Below are positions 56,595-64,000 of a stretch of 64,000 bases of DNA, one piece after another. The notes under the pieces were generated by a model that was not told the DNA's origin, did not search any database, and saw only the letters and a program-made list of their open reading frames with translations. The translations under genes were made by a program, and so were the position numbers. Position 1 is the first letter of the stretch; the number at the start of each line of letters is the position of its first letter. Source of the stretch: Cricetomys ansorgei (lineage: Eukaryota > Chordata > Mammalia > Rodentia > Nesomyidae); contig JAMJFZ010000818.1 in assembly GCA_026225945.1 (NCBI GenBank), positions 1,610,501 to 1,674,500 on the forward strand, written 5' to 3'.

Positions 56595-56668
56595 ACAGAG
56601 CCTAGGGCACAGCTCAGAGGTACAGCCCATGCATGCTAGTAAGCGAAGCCCTAGGCATCTAAAGAGCA
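56595..56668 (+). repeat. ID-like SINE fragment
   Basis: GGGCACAGCTCAGAGGTACA and GCCCATGCATGCTAGTAAGC resemble an ID head. Confidence 0.4.
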
Positions 56669-57775
56669 AGAGATAGGAAGACTACAGATATTAAGATTTC
56701 AAACAGACTAGTATTAATGTCACCAGCACCTGGCTTCACTGAGAACACCAAAAACAAACAAGGCAACAAAACTGTGACGGTAAAACAGATGGAAATGTGC
56801 AATCAAGTCCTTCCTCCAGAAACAGAAAGTCTTTCCAGAGGGGAGGAAGGAAACACCCTTAGACTGATACCTCCTCTTTGCCCCTTCTCAGAAGACACTC
56901 TGGAGTCCTCACTGCAGGTCCCAGATTGGAGTGTGGGCCTCCTCCAGCACGCAGGCTGACTGACCCCAGAACAAAGTGCTGCCTTCCAGAGATGGTTTTG
57001 CTGCTACTGACCAGTCTTCTTGTATGTGCAACTAGAAGCCAGGATGTATTACATTAGTTTTAGTTATGTTCAAAATGGTTGTTTCGTACATTGTTGTGTG
57101 AGGGACTGCATTTGGTATTTGTATTGTCTGCAGGTGTTGGCTTTATGTAAAATATGTTTGATTCCTAATGATCTGCATGTGGTATCAATAGAACACCTGA
57201 GGAGCTTAGGTATCAAGTAAAAGCCCCTGAGATGAGACGCTCAGGGTTCCACTGTCCAGTGTTGCGCTTGCCATGATAGTGGTTCCCTCGGCTGAGGTCT
57301 GGAAGCGTTTGCACCTATGGATATGCCGCTGTGCCCTCCTTGGTGAGCCACACAGCAGCGTGCTGCTACAAGGATGCTTCAGTTTTTGAGCACTGCCCAC
57401 AGACGCTGGCGCCTATAAACTGATATTGACCACACAGGTCAAATATAATCGGAAAATGAAATGTAGAAATCACCCTAGAATCCGAGTGTGAGCAGCCGAT
57501 GAGAGGCGTTCCCCTTTCTACACAGCACTGGTGTGAGTTGGAGAGGCAGGCCCTGCACATACACTACCCAGCCCTGTCACCTGTCAGACAGGCGGCTTTG
57601 GCTCAGATGCTCTCTCCCAGGAAGAGCTCCCACCTGCAGTGACAGAGCACAGCCATCCAGGGTTAACGGAAGGCTGTCTTCCTGCAGCTCACTCACATCG
57701 GCAGGCACGCTCATGCACTGTTGGTGACAATAGAAACTATGACGTAAACTGTTCATTTCCCAACTTTAGTATGTT

Positions 57776-57805
57776 GTTTGTGTGTGTGTGTGTGTGTGTG
57801 CGCGC
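57776..57805. repeat. (GT)n microsatellite with CGCGCACA end
   Basis: Twelve or more GT units are followed by GCGCGCACATGTGTG, an alternating purine-pyrimidine tract favourable to left-handed DNA. Confidence 0.92.
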
Positions 57806-57935
57806 ACATGTGTGAATGGCGGTGGGGGCACACATGCCACGGCACATGTGTGGAGTTGGCTCCTCTCCTTCCAGGGATGGAACTTGTGCCATTAGGCCTG
57901 TGCAGTCTTTACCCCCGAGCTGTCTCACCAGCTCT
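57806..57935 (-). repeat. B3-like SINE (reversed)
   Basis: ACGGCACATGTGTGGAGTTG, GCTCCTCTCCTTCCAGGGAT and CTTTACCCCCGAGCTGTCTC match a reversed, diverged B3. The GT run is its A/CA-rich tail. Confidence 0.75.
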
Positions 57936-58436
57936 GCCATTAGAGCAATGGCTACCTACACCTTGATGCATATCCTAAAGACAACTGCACAAGGCTCTCC
58001 GCCAGTTGCAGCGCACGGTGTAGCACTGCTCGAGATAGCCCAAACAGTGAGAGTGGCCTACATACGTGTCTTCTAGTGAGAGGACAGGCTACAGTGGCCT
58101 CTGAGCACTGAGCACATGCTGGAACTCTAAAGCAGGGAGCTAGGGATAGGAGATGAGAGACATTCTCTGAGACACACTGCTGAGTAAACTGCCAGGCACA
58201 GAATAGGACACATGCCATGACCCACATCTGCACACATCTGTTCTTAGTCTACATGTGTCTATGGATGCGTTAGACTCTTCTGCACGGACACCTAGAAATC
58301 ACCAATAGTCTACTGGGGGCAGTAGAAGAGAAACTCTCCATCTCATGTTCCATTTAATTGCTTGAATGTCTCTGCCATGCTAATACCCTGCCCCAGCACA
58401 GCTGAAAAACAAAGAGCACCAGAGTGTTAACACACT

Positions 58437-58552
58437 GCCAGGTGTGGGGGGCACACCGCCACTCCCACCACTCGGGAGGAGACAGGCCAGCGGCTACAGA
58501 GTGAAGTCAAGGCGAGCCTGGGATTTATGAGACCCTGATTTGAACAACCAAC
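58437..58552 (+). repeat. B1-like SINE remnant
   Basis: CCAGGTGTGGGGGGCACACC, ACCACTCGGGAGGAGACAGG and GAGACCCTGATTTGAACAAC are a diverged B1. It ends 100 bases before the Fbxw8 exon boundary. Confidence 0.75.
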
Positions 58553-58651
58553 CCAACCCAAACCAAATCAGAAAGGGCTTGTATTTCAGCTGCCTTTCAA
58601 ACTTAAAATCTCTGCTCTTACTCGCTAATGCATACCCCACTGTTTCCGTAC

Positions 58652-58858
58652 CTTGTTTCCTTCATACACCCATCCCAGACTCTTCACTCCAAAGGCAACC
58701 TGGCTGGCTGAGACATCCAGACATGTGGCAGGCTGGCCGTAGACATAATGGAGGGTCCGGGCTGAGTCCTCAGCCTTCAGCAGGTACACCAGGTCCCCAG
58801 CAGTGGCTATTGCCACAGGGTACTTCCCAGTGTCTGGAACTATTTCAAGGTAGTCAAC
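58652..58858 (-). CDS. Fbxw8: Fbxw8 coding exon, fifth from the 3' end
   Basis: These 69 codons are in phase 0: VDYLEIVPDT, GKYPVAIATA, GDLVYLLKAE, DSARTLHYVY, GQPATCLDVS, ASQVAFGVKS and LGWVYEGNK (about residues 345-413). The acceptor is TTCGCAG, with a GGACTAAAC branch-point-like sequence 20-30 bases upstream; the donor is AACAAG/GTACGG. Two propeller blades' worth of beta-strand pattern is visible (DLVYLLKAED, QVAFGVKSLG). Confidence 0.96.
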
Positions 58859-60999
58859 CTGCGAAGAGAGGAGTTGTTTAGTCCCCCACAGCCATCTCAA
58901 CTTGGTCAAGAGAGGACTTTCCCCTGAACATCAAGAGGGCAGAGCCTGGCTCATACAGTTGGGCACAGGGAGCATTCACAGGGGAAGAACATGGCTGCTG
59001 CCCAGGTGAAAAGATGCTGTAAGAGCAGGAACACAACTCACTCTGAGAGGGGGGCCTGGAAGGAAAATCCATGGAGACAGCACTTTCTACCCACCACAGG
59101 AGGAGGACCAGGGAGACCAGGGACATGGGCTGGAGGCGAATGGGGACACACTCCAGCTGTCTCCTGCTAAGGAGACTGTCGGTGCTGACCATGACGCCGG
59201 GCCTGCTCTGCCTCAGCAGCGCTCTAGCACGGTGCTCACTGCAGTGCCTCCTGTCACCAGGAGACACAGCAGTCGTACGGCAAACGCTGTGCGACCACGG
59301 GGGCAAACGTGAAGGCTTCCTTACGATCCAAATGGGATCGATGCGGAGATGAGACGGGCTGGGAGCAAGGGAAGAGGATTCCCAGAGGACTAGCCTGTGA
59401 AATGCTGGCAGACGGCTAGAGCCACAGGCACTTGGCTCAGGCGTGCCTGCGTCTTCTAACAGTGGCTGCCTTCAAGGGAGGGGAAACAGGCTGTGAGATG
59501 GAGAGCGATTCTCCACTCAGTGTTCCTGGGTCTTTTAAATCCCAAACATGGCAGTGTTTAGATATATACTTACTTTTTGTTGTTGTTTTACAAGAAACCG
59601 ATCAAGTAAAACTCCCCCAGTTCCAAATGAACCATTCAGATATGTGTAACAAACAGGTATGTGTAAGTACCACAAACACGTCACCCAAAGATTCAAACTG
59701 TTCTTAGCTCTGTCTGCCTGACAGAGGGACCTTGTACCCTGTGACCACCTTAAAGGCCAGTGCAGGCAAACAATACTCTAGTCAGTACCTTCTCTGACTG
59801 TGAGGAGGAGGTAATCGGCTTCTCCTCAGAGCAGTCTACACCAGGCTGCACCTGCTCGGTACTCACAGAGCATAGACGCTGAAGGTGAGCCCACTATGGG
59901 CTTATGAAAATCCAGAGTGTGACAGACAGCAGCGCCCTGACAATATGCCAGAGGAGCGCAAAGCCCGAGTCCTGCAGGCCGCCCTGGGGAGCTGAGCACA
60001 AGCAAACATCCGGTGCCTCTACTAATCCTGGGCCCAACCCATGCCGAGGCAGCCCAAGATGGGTCCATCACACAGGCCAGCTGCTCCGAGCTAATGCTGC
60101 AGACCTGGGAACGTTGCCACTGTTATTCAGGAAGCACAGCTAGGGAACAAAAATGGTCCGCTCCATGGGCCGGGGTGCCTGATCCAGGGATGCCCAGCAC
60201 ATACTGTGGCCACTTGGCTCCCAGACTGGAAAATACTGCTAAGAGCTGACACATCCCCAGCAGGGCTGCTTACTTCCCCTCTAAAGAAACTCATTGCTTT
60301 ATTTCTCTAAAGCAGACATCTTTTGGTTAGCCATTTAACTTCGTCTTCCAGTTGGATTTCAAGCAGACCAAGAGACTCAGATTGTCAGTGGCCACCATTC
60401 ACTGGGACGTGTAAACGATCTCAAAAGCTTCCAGTCGGCCCCAGGGTGGCACCTGACTGCCAAGGCAGGATTTACACCTCATGAGGGGTGCTCAGCTTGC
60501 ACAACAGTGGCTGGTTCACCTCGCTCTTTAGCCCTGCAGGACAAATCGAAGCTCTGCTCTTCCATGTCTCTTTACAGCCCTGGGACGAGCTGAGAGCATC
60601 AGGCAGTGCTAGAGGAACACTGCATGGTAGCTGCGGAGCTGAGCCTCAGCAGCAAGCAGCTTAGTGAGTCGACGTGGGGATGCCAGGTGCCTTCTATTCA
60701 AACCTGAGATCCCCACAGGGAAAGTCTGCATCCAAGTTGCCATCAGTCCTTGTTCAAGGCTGGCTCTTCTGCCCTCACCTGACTAATGCCAAAATGAAGC
60801 GTGCTCAAACTAAAACAAACCCAGCACAGACAGATCTAGCATGCCCATCACCAAGCCATCTCTGCCTTGTGAACTTGTCAATGAGCCCTGTGTAAAAGCC
60901 TCCTAAGACGGCTCAGCTTCATTCAGCGCCAGAATTAACACTGACTTCCACATACTTTACTCAAGTCTCTGAGGAACCTGCCTGACTCCATTTTAAGCC

Positions 61000-61410
61000 A
61001 GGAGCCATTACGCTCTATTGTTATCATTACTGTAAGAGTTGAGTAGCTGTTTGTTTTTTTTTTAAGTTTGTTTCCTGGAACCTGACCTACCCCACCCCAA
61101 CCTATGACCTTGTCTTTGAGATCACCCCGACTCTCCTAGTCACCCTCTCCAACCTTCCCTAACCACCCCCTCATCGCATGGTTACCACAATGAATTTTTT
61201 GAGATTTTTCTGTACGATTTTGCTGCTTAAAAGGGGCCCAAGAAACAGACTTGGGCTGCTCTTTTTACCCCAATTTGGGAGGCAGTAGCTGGCCAGCTCC
61301 AGGTGCACTCCAGAAATAAAAAGCAAGCTTGTTCCAATTTGGCTTAAACTGTGGTGGTGGTCTTGTTCTTGCCCAGTGGGACTGACATCTCCATTCCAGG
61401 TGAGACAACA
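61000..61410 (+). mobile_element. LTR-like element (forward)
   Basis: TGCTTAAAAGGGGCCCAAGA, then GCTGCTCTTTTTACCCCAAT, CTCCAGAAATAAAAAGCAAG, CTTGTTCCAATTTGGCTTAA and CTGTGGTGGTGGTCTTGTTC form the promoter, poly(A)-signal and U5 order I associate with rodent class I retroviral LTRs. Both borders are uncertain and no internal region is attached. Confidence 0.5.
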
Positions 61411-61619
61411 GAGTAGGGCAGATGCTTCCTTCCATGCAGACTGCAATGAACCACTGCTATTCACTGCTGCGTTAGGCCAGAAAAGCAGCTCAGGCTCCCA
61501 GGGTGAGTCAGCCATGTTAGCAAGAAGGAAGCTAGGACCAGGGGAAGGACAAGCTCTGGCTCTGAGGCCAGCTCGATGCATGTGCTGCTGTGTCATTTTG
61601 TTTTAGAAGCAGTGGCCAG

Positions 61620-61775
61620 ACAGAGTAGAGAGATGGCTGAGCGGTTAAGAGCACGTATGTAGTGCTTCTTGCAAAGGGCCTGAATTAGATTCCCAGCTCA
61701 TAACCACTCACAACTCCAGCTCCAGGGGATCTGACACTTCTGACCTCCTCATGTGCACAGACCCAAACACATAAT
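61620..61775 (+). repeat. B2 SINE (forward)
   Basis: AGAGAGATGGCTGAGCGGTT, AAGAGCACGTATGTAGTGCT and CTCACAACTCCAGCTCCAGG match B2. Confidence 0.85.
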
Positions 61776-61784
61776 TGAAGAGAA

Positions 61785-61850
61785 GTTGGGGTGGAAGCCA
61801 GGGACTCATGCACGCTAAGCAGTGCTCCACCCTAAGTTACAGCCTCTGCC
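61785..61850 (-). repeat. ID-like SINE (reversed)
   Basis: AGCCAGGGACTCATGCACGC and CTCCACCCTAAGTTACAGCC are reversed ID-type sequence. Confidence 0.6.
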
Positions 61851-62033
61851 CAGCACTTGGATTTGAGTCGTTGTTTTTTGGCTCAGAAACCCGGGGCAAG
61901 TCAAGTCACCACTCCTGAGCGGCTCTTGACTTCTGGGGAAAGGAAGATAACAGTACCACCCATTTCAGTGGGCTGTTGGGAGTTTCCCCAAAGATTCTAT
62001 GAATGCGAAGTTAACAAGCACACTAAAGCTCAC

Positions 62034-62230
62034 CAGTTTCTGAACTTCAAATTCTGCGGCCACATGCCAGTACCCCTCCTCGTTAGGGTACAACATCACA
62101 ACGTCAAAAGCAGAAGCTGTGGCGACGGTGGCTTCTTCCCGGCTGAGCGCAAGGGCCTGTATTCTCGCATCATGCTCAAACCGATGGATAGGGAACTTCC
62201 CGGTCCTCAGGTCCCAAATGTTAAGAATCC
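62034..62230 (-). CDS. Fbxw8: Fbxw8 coding exon, sixth from the 3' end
   Basis: The minus strand encodes the end of a glycine codon, then ILNIWDLRTG, KFPIHRFEHD, ARIQALALSR, EEATVATASA, FDVVMLYPNE, EGYWHVAAEF and EVQKL (about residues 279-344, human-like numbering). It contains a WD-type strand end (IWDLRTG) and starts the next propeller blade. The acceptor is CTTCCCAG and the donor is AAACTG/GTGAGC. A 229-codon plus-strand open frame here is only its antisense shadow. Confidence 0.96.
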
Positions 62231-63589
62231 CTGGGAAGGAGTAAGGCAGAGAGCAACTGTAAACCCAGCAGTGCAGGCACAGAATAATCATATGGTCATT
62301 TTCGTCTATGTGAAGATGACAGTGTATGACTATTGGTTTGAATCTGTTCCACTGCTTCCTTGCTGCAGAGCTTGGGGTGTCACTCCACACCATGATCCCT
62401 TAACACTGAAGACAGCAGTACCCACCACCCAGGACTACTGGCCAGATCATGGGAGGCCCTCCACAAACAATGCGGACAATTTCCTCTGTGGCTCGTCCAT
62501 AAAACCAGTCCTACCTTGCAACTTCCTACTGCCTGACGGTCACTGACCGATCTGTACAGTCCATTGTCTTCGCTCTCTGTCCCTGGTACCACGCTTCCTC
62601 TCTACAGTGAAAGTGCCTCAAATTCACGCTCTTGCCCTAAAGTACCACCCTGCAAAAACAGACGCTGAGTTTGGCGTTGCAAGGTTTTCAGATGGCCCAC
62701 AGCAGGAAGTCACATACAACAGAGCTCTCCTCCAGGGACATGCTTCAACAGTAACTGCGTGCACTTTTCTAAGAACTGTGATCAACTGGAGGACAGGTAG
62801 GTCCCAAAAGGCTCCATGACATGGTGCCCTGGCATATACTTCGGTAAGCTCTCCCCACTCTGCCTGAGAGAGAAGATGCACTACAGAAGATACAGGGGCC
62901 CCACTCACTAGAAAGGAGCTAGCGCCTCCTCTCCAGGAGACTGCATCTGACACAGCCTCCTCCAAGCACTGCTCTGCATGTGTCCAGGGCACCACACGGT
63001 GACAACTGCTGCGCGAATCTCCGGGTGCTCAGCAGCACATGTCTACTGTGTGCTCTCCATCGTGGAAGAGCAGAGGTCCCCCATTCCACGCAGACGGAAC
63101 AGCAGAAGCTCCGAATGGCTGGACAGCCTCTTCATGACCACTTGGTCTATGATAGCACAGAGCTGGAGTGAGACAACTGGGGCTCAGACAGTGGCTGACA
63201 CACCACCAAGCTCACCCTGTGTTCTCACAGTGCACTGGGAGCACACTTGGAGAGTATCTACGGACAAGACTCTCATCGTCAGTTGGGGCGGATGTGGCTG
63301 CATCCTTTTCTCAGCAGAGCTGGATTCAGTAAATACACTGAGCACAAAGCCAAGCTCCGAGCTGCACAGACGCGCAGGGCTCCTCTACTCCACTGGTCTC
63401 TCTTTCTGAGCGCCCATCACACTGTTACCATTTCAGTTACATTCTTATGTGTAAACTAGGCCGGCCACCCCTTGCCAATGGCACTGGTGTCACCGCAGTT
63501 CCCTAAACAATTCTAATGTGCAAGCATTTATTCTTCTTGCAAGCTCTTACATCGTTTTTCTTTGTGTGTATGTGTGTGTGGGGGGGGTG

Positions 63590-63722
63590 TTTCTAGACAG
63601 GGTTTCGTGTTGTAACTCTGGCTGTCCTGGACCTCACTCTGTAGACCAGGCTGGCCTCGAACTCACAGGGATCCGCCTGCCTCTGCCTCTGGGATTAAAG
63701 GTGTGCGCCACACCTCCCGGTT
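63590..63722 (-). repeat. B1 SINE (reversed)
   Basis: GACAGGGTTTCGTGTTGTAA, CTCTGGCTGTCCTGGACCTC, GGCTGGCCTCGAACTCACAG and GGGATTAAAGGTGTGCGCCA are clear. A short internal deletion removes the 'CCGAGTGCT' segment. Confidence 0.9.
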
Positions 63723-63889
63723 CCTCCACTGTCTTAATAAATTGTCCCTTTCGGTCCCTGGCTGGACTCTCTGCTCTGAAGTTCACTTTGCTACTGACAT
63801 AGCACTCTGGCTTTATTTTGATCTTATTAAAACAGAGAGCTTTGCTCTCATCTGTTTACTTTGTGTCTTTATATTTAAAGTGGGATTCT

Positions 63890-64000
63890 TGGAGCAAGGC
63901 ATGGTGACACACATCTGTAAGCACAGCAACTGGGGGGCTGAGGCAGCAGATTGACAGTTTGAGGTTAGCTGAGCAACATCACAAGTCCAGGGTGAGCAGT
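63890..64000 (+). repeat. B1-like SINE, cut by window end
   Basis: GCAAGGCATGGTGACACACA and GGGGCTGAGGCAGCAGATTG start a B1-type element that runs off the window. Confidence 0.6.

Larger units (their letters stand above)
42829..58651 (-). other. Fbxw8: Fbxw8 intron between exons at 42701 and 58652
   Basis: This 15.8-kb intron is the largest in the window. It holds B1 fragments at 43750, 51657 and 54787, B2/B3 SINEs at 47990, 55171 and 57806, an interspersed rodent repeat (52415-52797), and several repeat-poor AT-rich blocks (44100-44720, 49070-49240, 52060-52345, 53500-53780) that might be regulatory. No exon was found. Confidence 0.85.
58859..62033 (-). other. Fbxw8: Fbxw8 intron between exons at 58652 and 62034
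   Basis: This 3.2-kb intron holds an LTR-like element (61000-61410), a forward B2 (61620-61775) and a reversed ID (61785-61850). The remainder, 58860-61000, looks unique and shows no gene. Confidence 0.85.
27278..64000 (-). other. Fbxw8: Fbxw8 gene, 3' part
   Basis: Six minus-strand exons splice in frame into the last ~320 residues of a protein matching F-box/WD-repeat protein 8 (human length about 598 residues). In that family the protein is the substrate-binding subunit of a SKP1-CUL7-RBX1 ubiquitin ligase, with the F-box (N-terminal half, outside this window) contacting SKP1 and the WD propeller holding substrates such as IRS1 and GRASP65. WD-type strand ends seen here include NIWDLRTG, RLHDLRSD and VSVWDYRMNQ. 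Every intron has GT-AG ends. Upstream exons continue to the right of the window. The 3' end is placed by ATTAAA. Genes FBXW8 and TESC are also convergent neighbours in human 12q24, which supports both assignments. Confidence 0.96.
62231..64000 (-). other. Fbxw8: Fbxw8 intron, truncated by window end
   Basis: This is the 3' part of an intron whose upstream exon lies outside the window. It holds a reversed B1 (63590-63722) and a forward SINE fragment running off the end (63890-64000). Confidence 0.8.

Noticed and set aside
61857..62546. Longest open frame in the window (229 codons, plus strand)
   Set aside because: It overlaps the Fbxw8 exon at 62034-62230 in antisense, continues into intron, and has no recognisable homology. 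It is a shadow of the conserved exon plus chance.

Overview
The window is nuclear DNA of a myomorph (mouse-like) rodent. The evidence is the dense scatter of B1, B2/B3 and ID/B1-composite SINEs on both strands, with spliced vertebrate genes between them. Several B1 copies read CTCACAGAGATC where I recall the Mus consensus having CAGAAATC, so a hamster, gerbil or rat-type lineage seems likelier than Mus. I cannot fix the species.

Two protein-coding genes face each other tail to tail. The left third (1-22760, plus strand) is the 3' part of Tesc (tescalcin, also called CHP3), an EF-hand calcium sensor of the calcineurin-B-like family. Seven coding exons (2-8) are present with consensus splice sites and continuous reading frame, encoding residues 20-214 of the expected 214. 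Exon 1 lies to the left of the window. The gene ends with TGA at 22586-22588 and AATAAA at 22739-22744. The right part (about 27278 to beyond 64000, minus strand) is the 3' half of Fbxw8, which encodes the F-box/WD-repeat substrate receptor of the CUL7 ubiquitin ligase. Six coding exons are present and encode the last ~320 residues, the WD-repeat region. The F-box exons lie to the right. The stop is at 28789-28791, followed by a ~1.5 kb 3'UTR and an ATTAAA signal (27295-27300 on the plus strand).

The 4.5 kb between the two gene ends has no recognisable gene. It holds degraded SINEs, a (GGCA)n tract and a homeodomain-motif-rich stretch near 25060-25290. All other DNA is intron. The Tesc introns are relatively GC-rich, with MIR-like relics, a G-quadruplex-type hexamer array (13523-13579), purine/pyrimidine tracts and an LTR-like element. 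The Fbxw8 introns are more AT-rich, with a SINE stack with readable target-site duplications (31803-32138), an endogenous-retrovirus-like segment with an LTR (about 33040-34420), an old LINE-1 3' end broken by SINEs (38300-39600), another LTR-like element (about 61000-61410), and several repeat-poor blocks that could be conserved regulatory DNA.

The two genes belong to different pathways (calcium/Na+-H+ exchange versus ubiquitination), so their proximity shows conserved gene order rather than a joint function. I found no new gene system. The best leads are alternative processing of Tesc (a 100-bp intron, tandem acceptors, an intronic poly(A) signal), structure-prone DNA, and the putative regulatory blocks. 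All repeat-family names and homolog comparisons come from memory, without database searches.
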